Of a stretch of 64,000 nucleotides of DNA, positions 43,888 through 54,193 are shown one piece after another. A program made the position numbers and the translations under genes. Under the pieces are notes generated by a model. That model saw only the letters and a program-made list of their open reading frames with translations. It ran no database searches and was not told the origin of the DNA. The first letter of the stretch is position 1; each line of letters opens with the position of its first letter. The DNA is from Butyrivibrio hungatei (lineage in GTDB: Bacteria > Bacillota > Clostridia > Lachnospirales > Lachnospiraceae), in the NCBI RefSeq assembly GCF_900101605.1, contig NZ_FMUR01000006.1, forward strand, positions 174,777 to 238,776, written 5' to 3'.

Positions 43888-45231
43888 TCAATGCCCCTTC
43901 TCCAAGTTCGCAAACTTGGTAAATTCGGGAAGCCAAAGAAGATCAACCGTTCCGATCGGGCCATTTCTCTGCTTTGCAATGATAATGTCCGCAACACCTT
44001 TTTTCTCAGTGTCTTTGTTATAGTAATCATCTCTATAAATGAACATTACCATGTCGGCGTCCTGCTCGATAGCTCCGGATTCTCGAAGGTCTGAAAGCAT
44101 GGGCCTATGATCGGGTCTTTGCTCAACCGCACGGGAAAGCTGCGAGAGCGCAACAACCGGTACATTAAGCTCTCTGGCAAGAGCTTTAAGAGATCTTGAA
44201 ATATCCGATATTTCCTGCTGACGCGATTCGGAGCCTCTTCCGGATCCGCCTGTCATAAGCTGCAAGTAGTCGATCATGATTATATTAAGCCCATGATCCA
44301 TCTTGTACTTTCTGCACTTTGATCTAAGCTCCTGAATGGAAATACCGGGAGTATCATCTATGATAAGTTTGGAAGAGCCGACAACATCTGCGCTTTCGAT
44401 GAGGTTTTCCCAGTCCATATCAGACATATTACCCGTTCTGATATGCTGTGAATCAACATGAGACTCCATCGCAAGCAATCTGTTTACGAGCTGTTCCTTT
44501 GACATTTCTAGCGAAAATATAGCAACGCATTTATTGTCATGGAAAGCCATATGCTCTGCAATATTAAGTACAAACGCCGTTTTACCCATTGAAGGTCTTG
44601 CCGCGATAAGAATCAGATCGGATGGCTGAAATCCTGCCGTACTGTAATCAAGATCAAGGAAACCGGTAGAAAGGCCTGTAACATTTCCTTTCATCTTACT
44701 TGCCTGCTCTATTCGGTTCAACGCATTCATAACTACCTGGTCGATAGAAACGAATTCACCCGTATTTCTCTTCTGCGTGATCTGGAATACACTCTTTTCA
44801 ACATCATTGAGTATTCCTTCCATATTCTCAGAATTTGAATAACATGTATTTATTGTCTCTTCACTTACGCGAATCAGTTTTCTTAGTGTAGATTTATCTG
44901 CAACTATCTGAGCATAATACTTTACATTTGCAGATGTAGGTACTGCAGAAACCAGCTCACCTATATACTCGGCACTGCTGACCTGTGGCGGAACATTTTT
45001 TTCCCTGAGCCTGTTTTGAAGCGTGACAAAATCAACAGCGCTTCCTTCACGGTTCAGTTCTACCATTGTCTCAAATACTGTTCCGAGTTGCCTGTTATAA
45101 AAATCGTCCGGATTAACAATCTCGGACGCAATTTCTATTGCTTCTTTATCCATAAGCATCGCACCCACAACAGATTGTTCCGCTTCCAGACTATTGGGGG
45201 CGACACGCTTTAATAGAGTCTCCTCTGCCAT
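43888..45231 (-). CDS. dnaB: Replicative DNA helicase DnaB
   Basis: Hexameric 5'-3' helicase of 447 residues that unwinds DNA at the fork. N-terminal helical domain (APNSLEAEQSVVGAMLMDKEA), then a RecA-fold motor: Walker A AARPSMGKT near 215, CVAIFSLEM, MIDYLQLM (motif 3), SGAIEQDADMVMFIYRDDYY near 395. Naming follows the Gram-negative name; Bacillus calls it DnaC. It is coupled to rplI three bases upstream. It should be loaded by the dnaD-like and dnaC proteins. Confidence 0.97.
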   Translation of the reverse strand: MAEETLLKRVAPNSLEAEQSVVGAMLMDKEAIEIASEIVNPDDFYNRQLGTVFETMVELNREGSAVDFVTLQNRLREKNVPPQVSSAEYIGELVSAVPTSANVKYYAQIVADKSTLRKLIRVSEETINTCYSNSENMEGILNDVEKSVFQITQKRNTGEFVSIDQVVMNALNRIEQASKMKGNVTGLSTGFLDLDYSTAGFQPSDLILIAARPSMGKTAFVLNIAEHMAFHDNKCVAIFSLEMSKEQLVNRLLAMESHVDSQHIRTGNMSDMDWENLIESADVVGSSKLIIDDTPGISIQELRSKCRKYKMDHGLNIIMIDYLQLMTGGSGRGSESRQQEISDISRSLKALARELNVPVVALSQLSRAVEQRPDHRPMLSDLRESGAIEQDADMVMFIYRDDYYNKDTEKKGVADIIIAKQRNGPIGTVDLLWLPEFTKFANLEKGH

Positions 45232-45234
45232 TTC

Positions 45235-45681
45235 TTATTGTTCCTTTACGCTCACTTTTAACACCGTAGTAACCTGAGGATGAAGTTTGACCGGAATCTC
45301 ATAAGTTCCAAATGATTTAATAGCTTCCGGCATCTGAAGTTTCTTTTTATCAATATCAAATCCAAACTGAGCTTTTGCTGCCGTCACTATTTCTTTTGAA
45401 GAAACAGATCCAAATACTCTTCCGCCCTCTCCGGCTTTCATTGTGAGTTGCACTGTCTCTTTGCTTATCTTTTCACCGTATGCTTTAGCTTCGTCAAGAC
45501 GCTGCTGCGCCAAAATTGAATCTCTTTTCTGCTGATTTTTAAGCTCATTAAGATTTTTCTGTGTAGCTTCTACTCCGAGCTTTTTGGGGATAACAAAGTT
45601 CTTGGCATATCCGTCGCTTACTTTTACGATCTCGCCTTTTTTACCCAAACTCTTTACATCTTCAAGTAATATAACCTGCAT
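45235..45681 (-). CDS. rplI: 50S ribosomal protein L9
   Basis: Ribosomal protein of 148 residues: MQVILLEDVKSLGKKGEIVKVSDGYAKNFVIPK, a long central helix, and a C-terminal domain ending VLKVSVKEQ. The start follows the gdpP stop directly (TAAATG). gdpP-rplI-dnaB is a conserved order in Firmicutes. Confidence 0.98.
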   Translation of the reverse strand: MQVILLEDVKSLGKKGEIVKVSDGYAKNFVIPKKLGVEATQKNLNELKNQQKRDSILAQQRLDEAKAYGEKISKETVQLTMKAGEGGRVFGSVSSKEIVTAAKAQFGFDIDKKKLQMPEAIKSFGTYEIPVKLHPQVTTVLKVSVKEQ

Positions 45682-47739
45682 TTATGACAATTCTCCTTCT
45701 TCAATCATTTTATCAATTTCGTCCTTAACTACGTCAACAGCCTCTTCAAGAGACATTCCGTCTATCTGGCATCCGGCTGAGCTCATGTGGCCGCCGCCGC
45801 CAAGTCTCTCCATAATGATCTGAACATTGACTTCGTCTATGGATCTTGCACTCACGTATACTTTGTTCTGATAATCGGTACAGACAAAACTTGCTCTTAC
45901 ACCTTTTATGTTAAGAAGCTCGTTTGCCGCCTGCGCTCCTATTATTGTAGGGCTTTGTATATCATCATTCTTCATAATGGAAATAGCATATCTGTCACGA
46001 TATATCTCAGCCTGGCTGACTGCATCGGCCTTAGCTTTATACTCATCGGCATCTTCACGGAACAGCTTTCTGACTCTTGTCACATCTGCGCCGTTTCTCC
46101 TAAGAAATGCTGCCGCCTCAAAAGTTCTGACACCGGTCTTGTTCATAAAGTTATTGGTATCAACCACCATTCCGGAATAAAGACTGTCAGCCTCTTCATT
46201 ATGAATCTTGACATTCTCTCCGATGTACTGAAGAATCTCTGAAACCATCTCGCACGCTGATGAAGCATACGGCTCAACATATGATAGCGTGGCATTTTCT
46301 ATAACTTCCGTTCCCGCTCTGTGGTGATCGAGAACAACAATAGTCTTACAGAATCTCAACAGTTCCGGGCACTCTGTAATGCTCGGTTTATTAACGTCAA
46401 CAACTACCAAAACGGTATTGTTTCCGGCAATATCAATTGCCTGCTGATTGTTGATGATCATATCGTCTTCGTAATCGGGATTACTCTTGAACAGATCGAC
46501 AAGCGGCTGCATTGATGCCGTCACATCGTTTAAAACTATGTGACACTTCTTTTCCAAAGTTCTGGCAATCCTGTAAATTCCGACAGATGCGCCAAAACTG
46601 TCCACATCTCCCAATCTGTGTCCCATTACGATAACGGTATCTTTTCCGGAAATAATCTCACGAAGAGCATGAGCTTTAACTCTCGCTTTAACTCGGGTGC
46701 TCTTTTCAATAGTCTGGCTCTTTCCGCCGTAGTAAGATGTGCTGTCCACGCTCTTAACAACAGCCTGATCTCCGCCTCGTCCAAGCGCAAGATCGATGGC
46801 ATTACGCGCAAACTCATAATTCTGCGCATATGAAAGTCCGTCAAGACCAAGTCCGATACTGAGCGTTACAGCCATCTCATTTCCGATATTGACGGTCTTA
46901 ACATCTTCAAGGATATCAAATCTCTGCTGAATAAGCGTCTCACAAGACTTCTTGGGCATTACAACGAAATACTTATCTTTTTCTATCTTTTTGGAAATAC
47001 CGTTGCTTGAAGCAATGTATTTATTGATCTTTCTGTCTATAAGAGCGGTCAAAAGAGATCTTCTAACCTCTTCTACACTGTTCAGAGCCTCTTCATAGTT
47101 ATCTATATAGATAAGTCCCGCCGCAAGCGACTGGTTATCAACTTCCTGAATAGCAAGTCTAAGCGCCGTTTCATCATATAGATAAACCGCTATAAGGCTT
47201 CCCTCATAGCTCTCGGCATCTATAATATCGCTGTTTACAGCCATCTCGTGAAGAGATATTCTTTTAAACTTGATAGTGAAATTGCTGTTCTCGTAATCTA
47301 CTTTATAAGATACTTCCTCGTTATCAACGGGAAACTTATCAGCAGCTATTCCCGGGAAAAGAGAAAAAATAGTCTTCTTATAAAGTCCCTTTTCTATATG
47401 AACTGCTTTTTCAAATGCTGTATTTGCCCAGACAATTTTTCCAGAATCGTCAAGAATGGCATGCGCAAGATCGAGCTCTTTAAGCAATCTCTTCTGAATC
47501 TGCCCATACTGCGTCGCGAAGCTTATAAGCTCATTCATTATAATCGGCTTATTATAGAAATTAAGGTACATGACTGAAACAAAATAAAAACCTGTAAATA
47601 TCAAAAGAATCAGACCCGCTGAGTCATCAACAATAAATACCGCAATATTTACAAAAAGTAACATAATACCCAAGTAAGCCAATACTTTAAGATATGTCAC
47701 TAATTTACCTTTTAGTTTGATTCTGTTTTTAGTAGCCAT
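45682..47739 (-). CDS. gdpP: Cyclic-di-AMP phosphodiesterase GdpP (DHH family)
   Basis: Membrane protein of 685 residues that degrades c-di-AMP. Two N-terminal transmembrane helices, a PAS-like segment (LDLAHAILDDSGKIVWANTAFEK), a degenerate GGDEF region, then DHH (MGHRLGDVDSFGASVGI; VVVDVNKP; VVLDHHRAG) and DHHA1 (GGGGHMSSAGCQI). Most catalytic metal residues are present, though the usual DHxD reads GHRLGDVDS as in other GdpP. An ATG at 47778 with AAGGA is an alternative, adding 13 residues; the inner ATG matches the usual N-terminus. Confidence 0.95.
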   Translation of the reverse strand: MATKNRIKLKGKLVTYLKVLAYLGIMLLFVNIAVFIVDDSAGLILLIFTGFYFVSVMYLNFYNKPIIMNELISFATQYGQIQKRLLKELDLAHAILDDSGKIVWANTAFEKAVHIEKGLYKKTIFSLFPGIAADKFPVDNEEVSYKVDYENSNFTIKFKRISLHEMAVNSDIIDAESYEGSLIAVYLYDETALRLAIQEVDNQSLAAGLIYIDNYEEALNSVEEVRRSLLTALIDRKINKYIASSNGISKKIEKDKYFVVMPKKSCETLIQQRFDILEDVKTVNIGNEMAVTLSIGLGLDGLSYAQNYEFARNAIDLALGRGGDQAVVKSVDSTSYYGGKSQTIEKSTRVKARVKAHALREIISGKDTVIVMGHRLGDVDSFGASVGIYRIARTLEKKCHIVLNDVTASMQPLVDLFKSNPDYEDDMIINNQQAIDIAGNNTVLVVVDVNKPSITECPELLRFCKTIVVLDHHRAGTEVIENATLSYVEPYASSACEMVSEILQYIGENVKIHNEEADSLYSGMVVDTNNFMNKTGVRTFEAAAFLRRNGADVTRVRKLFREDADEYKAKADAVSQAEIYRDRYAISIMKNDDIQSPTIIGAQAANELLNIKGVRASFVCTDYQNKVYVSARSIDEVNVQIIMERLGGGGHMSSAGCQIDGMSLEEAVDVVKDEIDKMIEEGELS

Positions 47740-47783
47740 ATTTTTTGGTCCTCTTCCGGAATCCTTTAGACATTCCATTCCTT

Positions 47784-47811
47784 ATTATAACATAAAAGGC
47801 ATCTGCGACAA
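47784..47811 (-). promoter_or_regulatory. Promoter of gdpP-rplI-dnaB
   Basis: Extended -10 TG-T-TATAAT on the minus strand (TATAAT at 47784-47789) with a possible -35 TTGTCG 16 bases upstream. It overlaps the phosphoketolase terminator. Confidence 0.68.
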
Positions 47812-47827
47812 TACGTCGCAGACGCCT
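47791..47827 (-). terminator. Terminator of phosphoketolase
   Basis: 13-bp stem with one mismatch (47797-47809 with 47815-47827; AGGCATCTGCGAC), then TTTTATG on the minus strand. It lies 33 bases after the stop. Confidence 0.9.
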
Positions 47828-47859
47828 CCGATAATATTTGAATATAAAGAAGAATGTGA

Positions 47860-50226
47860 TTACTTCACACCTGTCCACTTCCACTCAGCAACTTCGGGCA
47901 TATCTACACCAATGTCGTGAATGTATGTCTTATGCTCAACGAGCTTATCTCTCATCTTCTGAATGAGGAATGCGCCCTTGTTGCCAAACTGAGGCATGTT
48001 GTTAAGCATAGCGATAACGAGATCGAAACGGTCGATCTTGTTCTGAACTCTCATGTCGAAAGGAGTTGTGATTGTTCCCTCTTCATGATATCCATAAACG
48101 TGGATGTTTCTGTTTGTTCTTGTATATGTAAGCTCATGGATAAGAGTCGGATATCCATGGAATGCAAATACAATAGGCTTATCCTTTGTAAAGATTGTAT
48201 CGTACTCTACGTCTGAAAGTCCGTGAGGATGCTTGTTCTTAGGCTCCATCTTCATAAGATCGACAACGTTTACGAAACGAACCTTAACTTCAGGCATCTC
48301 TCTGTGGAGAATATCAACTGCAGCAAGAGCCTCAAGTGTAGGTGTATCACCGCAGCATGCAAGTACGATATCAGGCTCTTCACCTGTATCTGTTGAAGCC
48401 CAATCCCAAATGCCGATACCCTGTGTGCAGTGCTTAACAGCCTGCTCCATTGTAAGCCACTGTGGTCTTGGATGCTTACTTGCTACAATAGCATTTACGT
48501 AGTTCTTACTCTTCAAGCAGTGATCCATTGTTGAGAGCAAGCAGTTAGCATCGGGTGGAAGATAAAGTCTTACAACGTCTGCCTTCTTATTTGAAATATG
48601 GTCAAGGAATCCGGGATCCTGATGTGTGAATCCGTTGTGATCCTGCTGCCATACGTTTGATGTAAGAAGAAGGTTAAGAGATGCGATAGGCTGTCTCCAT
48701 GAAAGACCGTTGCAAACCTTAAGCCACTTAGCATGCTGTGCTGCCATTGAATCTATAATACGGATGAATGCTTCATAACTTGCGAAGAATCCGTGTCTAC
48801 CTGTAAGAAGGTATCCTTCAAGCCATCCTTCACACATATGCTCTGAAAGCATTGAATCCATTACACGTCCGTCTGATGCAAGGAACTGGTCTGTATCTTT
48901 GTCGATAGGATTGTTCCAATCACGGTTTGTAACTTCAAATACCTTGTTGAGACGGTTAGACATTGTCTCGTCAGGTCCGAAGATACGGAAGTTCTTGTGC
49001 TCGTCATTAAGCTTGAATACGTCTCTGATGTATCCGCCAAGCTCGATCATATCCTGCTTCTCAACTGAACCGGGAGCGGGAACATCGATAGCATAATCAC
49101 GGAAATCAGGAAGTCTGAGATCGTGAAGAAGCTTACCACCGTTTGCATGAGGGTTAGCACCGATACGTCTGTCTCCCTTAGGAGCAAGCTCCTCAAGCTC
49201 AGGAATGAGACGTCCGTTCTCATCAAAGAGTTCCTCTGCATGATAGCTCTCGAGCCATTCCTTGAGGATATCAAGGTGCTCAGGCTTATCCATCATTACA
49301 GGTACCTGGTGTGCCTGGAATGAGCCCTCGATCTTGTTTCCGTCTACGAACTTAGGTCCTGTCCATCCCTTAGGAGTACGAAGAACGATCATAGGCCATA
49401 CAGGTCTTGTTGTATCGCCTGTTGTTCTTGCATTCTTCTGAATAGCCTTAATCTCATCCATAACAACATCGAGAGTTTCAGCCATCTTACGATGCATTTC
49501 CTTAGGATCTGATCCTTCAACGAAGTAAGGCTTCCAGCCGTTACCCTTGAAGAATGCCTCAAGCTCCTCGTGTGAAAGACGAGAAAGAATTGTAGGGTTA
49601 GAAATCTTAAATCCGTTAAGATGAAGAATAGGAAGAACAGCTCCATCAGAAACGGGGTTAAGGAATTTATTTGACTGCCATGATGTAGCAAGAGGTCCTG
49701 TCTCAGCCTCACCGTCACCAACTACACATGCAGCGATAAGTTCAGGGTTATCAAATACAGCACCGAAAGCGTGTGCAATAGAATAACCAAGCTCACCACC
49801 CTCATGGATAGAACCGGGAGTCTCAGGAGCAACGTGGCTTGAGATACCGCCGGGGAATGAGAACTGCTTGCAAAGCTTCTGTAAACCATCCATATCACGG
49901 CTTACGTTAGGATATACTTCACTGTATGATCCCTCAAGATATGTGTTGGCTACGAAGAAGTTTCCGCCGTGGCCGGGACCTGAGATAAGGATCATGTCCT
50001 GATCATACTTATTGATCACTCTGTTGAGGTGAACATAAATAAAGTTCTGTCCGGGAACTGTTCCCCAGTGTCCTACGATTTTCTTTTTGATATGCTCCTT
50101 CTTAAGTGGTTCACGAAGAAGCGGGTTCTCAAGAAGGTACAACTGTGCTGCTGCGAGGTAATTAGTTGCACGCCAGTAGGCGTCCATTTTTCCTAAATAC
50201 TCATCAGTAATTTCCATGTGATTCAT
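47860..50226 (-). CDS. xfp: Xylulose-5-phosphate/fructose-6-phosphate phosphoketolase
   Basis: TPP enzyme of 788 residues that splits xylulose-5-phosphate (and maybe fructose-6-phosphate) into acetyl-phosphate and a triose or tetrose phosphate. Family signatures: [34 protein letters not shown], the TPP motif [35 protein letters not shown], and [24 protein letters not shown] 50226 has GAGAGGA upstream. With no phosphotransacetylase in view, its coupling to acetate kinase is only assumed. Single-gene unit. Confidence 0.97.
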   Translation of the reverse strand: MNHMEITDEYLGKMDAYWRATNYLAAAQLYLLENPLLREPLKKEHIKKKIVGHWGTVPGQNFIYVHLNRVINKYDQDMILISGPGHGGNFFVANTYLEGSYSEVYPNVSRDMDGLQKLCKQFSFPGGISSHVAPETPGSIHEGGELGYSIAHAFGAVFDNPELIAACVVGDGEAETGPLATSWQSNKFLNPVSDGAVLPILHLNGFKISNPTILSRLSHEELEAFFKGNGWKPYFVEGSDPKEMHRKMAETLDVVMDEIKAIQKNARTTGDTTRPVWPMIVLRTPKGWTGPKFVDGNKIEGSFQAHQVPVMMDKPEHLDILKEWLESYHAEELFDENGRLIPELEELAPKGDRRIGANPHANGGKLLHDLRLPDFRDYAIDVPAPGSVEKQDMIELGGYIRDVFKLNDEHKNFRIFGPDETMSNRLNKVFEVTNRDWNNPIDKDTDQFLASDGRVMDSMLSEHMCEGWLEGYLLTGRHGFFASYEAFIRIIDSMAAQHAKWLKVCNGLSWRQPIASLNLLLTSNVWQQDHNGFTHQDPGFLDHISNKKADVVRLYLPPDANCLLSTMDHCLKSKNYVNAIVASKHPRPQWLTMEQAVKHCTQGIGIWDWASTDTGEEPDIVLACCGDTPTLEALAAVDILHREMPEVKVRFVNVVDLMKMEPKNKHPHGLSDVEYDTIFTKDKPIVFAFHGYPTLIHELTYTRTNRNIHVYGYHEEGTITTPFDMRVQNKIDRFDLVIAMLNNMPQFGNKGAFLIQKMRDKLVEHKTYIHDIGVDMPEVAEWKWTGVK

Positions 50227-50371
50227 ATTATTCCTCTCCCTTTTTATTGATTACATACCGGCGTTATTTATCACCGATACTATGTGCCATATCAAACCTC
50301 TGTATATCTCTTTATAAAATCTCGTGGTCGTTGATATATCTATTGTAAGATAAGCTATTTGAAGAACATTT

Positions 50372-50401
50372 ACTATATTATTATTGCTAAATCTTTATCA
50401 A
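50372..50401 (-). promoter_or_regulatory. Candidate promoter of phosphoketolase
   Basis: Minus-strand TTGATA (50396-50401), 18 bases, TATAGT (50372-50377), giving a leader of about 140 bases. The gap 50227-50629 holds this, the terminator at 50584-50622, and otherwise AT-rich sequence without a recognised gene. Confidence 0.55.
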
Positions 50402-50583
50402 TTATTGCTATTGTGAAAAAAATGTCGCTCCCTCATATCCTGTAACCCGCATGGTTGTGCGTTCTGTTAATAATATAGCAATTGTGCAATCGCAAATAAT
50501 GCTTCTGCCATATGAAACTTTTATAGAGAATTCGCCTTATTTTATCACATTTTCATGGGTTTTCTTGTTATTTTATAGATATT

Positions 50584-50622
50584 TAATAAACGTGATTGCA
50601 TCAATTGCAACCACGTTTATTT
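50584..50622 (-). terminator. Terminator after the small acidic/basic protein gene
   Basis: Stem of about 15 bp with a mismatch (AATAAACGTGATTGCA / TTGCAACCACGTTTATT) and a 4-base loop, just after the stop at 50630. The plus strand continues T-rich as well. Confidence 0.85.
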
Positions 50623-50629
50623 TCACTCA

Positions 50630-50815
50630 CTACATATCATCCGAATCATCTGTAAGGAACAGCATTCCTAAAAGCCAGTCATCATCCCTCTCCCTTTGGA
50701 GCTGTTTTTGCTTGCGGTCAAACTCTTTGCGTTCCTGCTTCCCCATGTTTTTCACAAGCTTCTTGTACTGACTGTCCGAAAGTCGCACATCCTTATCACT
50801 CTTTCCAAAAAACAT
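50630..50815 (-). CDS. Small charged protein, unknown function
   Basis: Predicted protein of 61 residues: MFFGKSDKDVRLSDSQYKKL, then a Lys/Arg/Glu-rich helix (VKNMGKQERKEFDRKQKQLQ), ending in WLLGMLFLTDDSDDM. No family recognised. Support comes from an AAGGATGG ribosome site and a good terminator right after the stop. It lies 31 bases after the SGNH protein gene and may belong to that operon. Another reading adds four residues from 50827. Confidence 0.62.
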   Translation of the reverse strand: MFFGKSDKDVRLSDSQYKKLVKNMGKQERKEFDRKQKQLQRERDDDWLLGMLFLTDDSDDM

Positions 50816-50846
50816 AACCGTCACCATCCTTTCAAAAACTACGCGA

Positions 50847-51854
50847 TCAGGTATTTTCTTTTACATACTCTGCAATTTCCTCATAATTTTTTTGCCATGA
50901 ATCGTATCCCTTCTCTCCCCTTCTGTCCGGGATTTCAAATCGCCTCTTAAGCTCCCCGCCGAGATAATGAGTGAATTTATATGCTCCCCAATAATTTAAA
51001 TGTGATTCATCATTAAAATCTTTTTCAAAATCAAGTCCGATCTCGCCGTAATCATAGTTCGTACTGTTAAACTGCACACCATAATACTCTGCGATCTCTT
51101 TTAGTCTGTTATATACTTTTTCATCTTCCGCAGATGTGATATACGGGGTCACGACAAGAAACAGTTCAATATCATTTTCCTGCGTATATTCAATAATCTT
51201 GGTAAGGTAAATCTCCGACTTAACAGTAACCCCTACACTTGCCGTCTCATCAATTACCGGTTCTTCCTGCGGCTCCCGCTTTAGGTATGGCGTAAAGCCT
51301 TTAAAATTCTGCAGATCCTTCCTTACAGTAAACGGATAAAGAAAATCTTCCGCTTTAAGTGTGTCAACCCTTCCATGATATGTGACAAAATCAGGAAAAA
51401 TCCTGCCAATCTTGCGCGGTTCAACACTGTCAACGATCATCCCCAATTTATTCATTGAAAATCTCATTCCGTTAAGATTCTGATTAAGCCAAACGTACTG
51501 ATAATCATCCTTAAACCTTGCCGGAGAATATAGATCAAGCACAACAACTTTCGGATTCTGATACTTGCAAAATTCTCTCAGGTAATAATAGGTACACCAC
51601 AACGGTTGCTCGGCAGCGCTGTAATCATAAGACGCTATACCGTGCTCATTCCACAAAAGTCCCGTATCTATATCGCAGTGCACATGGCTTGAGCCCATCA
51701 TCACCACGTCAATTGTATTTTTTGGTTGATAATACAACCCTCTTGCCTGATTTATTCCATGCGCCGACTTTATACAAAACACACCGTCAAGATACCATAG
51801 AGTAAAGATTGTCAGGCATATGAAAAAAATCTGTAAAACCCTCTTTTTTAACAT
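50847..51854 (-). CDS. Membrane-anchored SGNH-like protein, partner of MBOAT
   Basis: Protein of 335 residues with one N-terminal transmembrane helix (about 6-26) and an extracytoplasmic domain. It has an SGNH/GDSL-like block: MMGSSHVHCDI (nucleophile Ser near 55) and the C-terminal NDESHLNYWGA (Asp and His near 280), as in DltD/AlgJ-type partners of MBOAT acyltransferases. The pair with the upstream MBOAT gene would move an acyl (usually acetyl) group onto a cell-surface polymer. The polymer is unknown; only a short gap of 35 bases separates them. Confidence 0.82.
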   Translation of the reverse strand: MLKKRVLQIFFICLTIFTLWYLDGVFCIKSAHGINQARGLYYQPKNTIDVVMMGSSHVHCDIDTGLLWNEHGIASYDYSAAEQPLWCTYYYLREFCKYQNPKVVVLDLYSPARFKDDYQYVWLNQNLNGMRFSMNKLGMIVDSVEPRKIGRIFPDFVTYHGRVDTLKAEDFLYPFTVRKDLQNFKGFTPYLKREPQEEPVIDETASVGVTVKSEIYLTKIIEYTQENDIELFLVVTPYITSAEDEKVYNRLKEIAEYYGVQFNSTNYDYGEIGLDFEKDFNDESHLNYWGAYKFTHYLGGELKRRFEIPDRRGEKGYDSWQKNYEEIAEYVKENT

Positions 51855-51889
51855 ATAATGCGTTACCCCGTTTCAATACACAATAAAGA

Positions 51890-53314
51890 TCAAAAATTCA
51901 TATACATAAAATTACTTGCACTATAGCCCGGTCCGTAGAGGCCAAAAATTATAATCGTAATTATCATAAGATAATATATAAGATACCTTGCGCCGCAGGC
52001 TAAATCCTGCAACACAACCGGAAATGGCTTATTTCTCTTATAACTTATGACATCCATCAAAATAACAATCAGAATGAACCCCACCATAAAATTTGTTCGA
52101 GTCGTCTCATTGCACAATTCATTGTATTCTGCAATGAAAGTAGTTCCCGCGCTGCCTGCCGTAACCATGGCAATGCAGTATTCAACGGCAGTTTTCAGAC
52201 CACTGGCTCCAAAAAATATCCATGCAAAAGAAGCACAGCAAAAAGTAACAAAACGCCCCTTCAATTCTGAAAGAAAACTTTTAGCTTTATCCTTGTTCCT
52301 CCGCCTTCTGACCAAAACATCAATAACGGAATATATAGCATGAAGCATCCCCCAGGCCAGGAAATTAAGCCCATTACCGTGCCAGATGCCGCATAAAATA
52401 AATACGATTGCCACATTTATACACTGTCTGAGCACGCCTTTTCTGTTTCCTCCAAGCGGAATATAAACATAATCCCTAAGCCACATACTAAGAGACCTGT
52501 GCCATCTGCGCCAAAAATCCGAAATATTCACGGCCATATATGGCGACGTAAAATTCTGGACAAGATTGATTCCAAAAATCCTTGAAACTCCGACAGCCAA
52601 CGCCGAATATCCCGCAAAATCGCAGTAAATCTGCATAGTGTATGACAGCGATCCTATAATAAGCCATAAACTGCCGCTGTCTCTGTAGCCGTTGAACAAC
52701 TTAGTCACAAGAACCCCCAAATTATCGGCAACCACCAGCTTCATAAAATATCCGTACAATATGTATCCAAAAGCCTCGGAAAGTCTTTGCTCGTCCAGAA
52801 ATCTAACCTCTTTAAGTTCCTTTATCTGTGCCACGAAATCTTCTTCACGTTCTATGGGACCGCTTACAAATTTAGGGAAAAAACTCATATAGAGCGCAAG
52901 GTACATCATATTCTTTTCCGCGCGGATCTTACCGTTGTAAATATCAACAATATATCCGATTGCCTGGAATGCATAATAAGAAAAGCCAATCGGAACAATC
53001 AGTTTTGAAAACATTGGAATTCTGGATGAAAACTTCAGAAAAGACAATGAAAAAACCAGAAGAAATAAGCCTGCAAAAAGACAAGCACCGGCTGACCTGT
53101 TCCTATTCTTATCTTTAAAAAACTGAATCAGTAATCCAAAAGCATAGACGATGGCAGTTGTCACCAAAAGCACAACTAAAGCTCTTCCATTAAGATGATA
53201 TATATATGAAACACTCGCCAAGAGTAGCACGAGCGGCCTTGCTTCCTTTCGAACAATAAAAAAAACTGCTATCACAGAAATCAAAAAGACAGCAGTGTAC
53301 AAAGAAAATGCCAC
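51890..53314 (-). CDS. MBOAT-family O-acyltransferase (AlgI/PatA type)
   Basis: Membrane enzyme of 474 residues with about ten hydrophobic segments. Conserved MBOAT motifs: SFFPKFVSGPIEREEDF, WRRWHRSLSMWLRDYVYIPLGGNRKG (the first invariant His region), and CGIWHGNGLNF with the catalytic His near 311. This type brings an acyl group across the membrane for O-acylation of polysaccharide, peptidoglycan or teichoic acid. GTG 53314 has AGGAGG 7 bases upstream; a TTG at 53320 is too near. Next gene: SGNH partner. Confidence 0.95.
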   Translation of the reverse strand: MAFSLYTAVFLISVIAVFFIVRKEARPLVLLLASVSYIYHLNGRALVVLLVTTAIVYAFGLLIQFFKDKNRNRSAGACLFAGLFLLVFSLSFLKFSSRIPMFSKLIVPIGFSYYAFQAIGYIVDIYNGKIRAEKNMMYLALYMSFFPKFVSGPIEREEDFVAQIKELKEVRFLDEQRLSEAFGYILYGYFMKLVVADNLGVLVTKLFNGYRDSGSLWLIIGSLSYTMQIYCDFAGYSALAVGVSRIFGINLVQNFTSPYMAVNISDFWRRWHRSLSMWLRDYVYIPLGGNRKGVLRQCINVAIVFILCGIWHGNGLNFLAWGMLHAIYSVIDVLVRRRRNKDKAKSFLSELKGRFVTFCCASFAWIFFGASGLKTAVEYCIAMVTAGSAGTTFIAEYNELCNETTRTNFMVGFILIVILMDVISYKRNKPFPVVLQDLACGARYLIYYLMIITIIIFGLYGPGYSASNFMYMNF

Positions 53315-53393
53315 AAACAAACCTCCTAAACAAATAATTTACATTTCCATTCTATCATTTAACAAATATTCTGTCATCCATGAATATTTTCAC

Positions 53394-53431
53394 GAAAAAA
53401 GACTCCCGTTTGCGCAAAAACGGAAGTCTTT
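53394..53431 (-). terminator. Terminator of the XRE regulator gene
   Basis: Stem AAAGACTcCCGTTT (53398-53411) / AAACGGaAGTCTTT (53418-53431) with one mismatch, then TTTTTTCG on the minus strand. Confidence 0.9.
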
Positions 53432-53477
53432 ATTACATCAGATGCTATATTTTCATTAATCTTGCGGTTTTTCTGAA

Positions 53478-54074
53478 TCATTTTAAAAACTTTAAAAGAA
53501 TAAATTGTAATCCGACAAATATCACGATAGCTATTAATCCGGATATTATCGCGGACAAAACTTTCTGATAAGGGCGTTTTACTTTTTCCTCTATCTTTTC
53601 AGTATGTGTCAGCCTTTCGCCTTTAGAAAATCTGATAATCTCCTTATAAGTCTGAACATCATGCTTTTTCTTGATCTCCTCGACTTTATACGCAAAATAT
53701 ATGCCTAATGCAGCTTCTATCGCATATGGTATAAGAAACCATAATCCGATCAGATGAACCAAAATCGGAGCAGAAACAAGCATTATGCCATAAAAAAATA
53801 CCATCACGCGCGCGTAAACGATCATCTTATTAATATCCTGTTGCGTATCTTCTGTAACTATTTTTTCCATCTTCTCAATATCTCCTTTAAGCAGATTGTC
53901 AACGGAGACATCAAATATTTCACTTAGCAACAGAACGCTTTGAATATCAGGATAGCTCTTTCCGTTTTCCCAGTTCGATACTGTCTGCCTCGATACAAAA
54001 AGCTTATTCGCAAGTTCATCCTGATTAATTCCTTGAACATTCCTTAATTCCTTTATTCTAATCCCAAGTTCCAT
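53478..54074 (-). CDS. XRE-family regulator with membrane domain
   Basis: Protein of 198 residues: N-terminal helix-turn-helix of the Cro/CI type (LRNVQGINQDELANKLFVSRQTVSNWENGKSYPD, shown here by its motif) in residues 1-66, then two hydrophobic segments (about 86-105 and 112-127), a charged loop and a C-terminal transmembrane helix (about 172-192). Membrane-linked XRE regulators of this build occur widely in Firmicutes, often beside transporters; no target is recognisable here. Ribosome site weak. Confidence 0.87.
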   Translation of the reverse strand: MELGIRIKELRNVQGINQDELANKLFVSRQTVSNWENGKSYPDIQSVLLLSEIFDVSVDNLLKGDIEKMEKIVTEDTQQDINKMIVYARVMVFFYGIMLVSAPILVHLIGLWFLIPYAIEAALGIYFAYKVEEIKKKHDVQTYKEIIRFSKGERLTHTEKIEEKVKRPYQKVLSAIISGLIAIVIFVGLQFILLKFLK

Positions 54075-54152
54075 ATATTGCCGTCTCTCTTTCTGCTTAA
54101 GAATATCGAGATATCTGTTTATCCGCCATCAAAAAACTTTTACACAAACAAT

Positions 54153-54184
54153 AGTGGGATGTAAAAAATTCTTTACATCCCACT
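54153..54184 (-). terminator. Terminator of the small membrane protein gene
   Basis: 13-bp stem AGTGGGATGTAAA (54153-54165) / TTTACATCCCACT (54172-54184); perfect, with a 6-base loop. The minus strand then runs ATTGTTTGTG. Confidence 0.85.
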
Positions 54185-54193
54185 GTTTTACGC

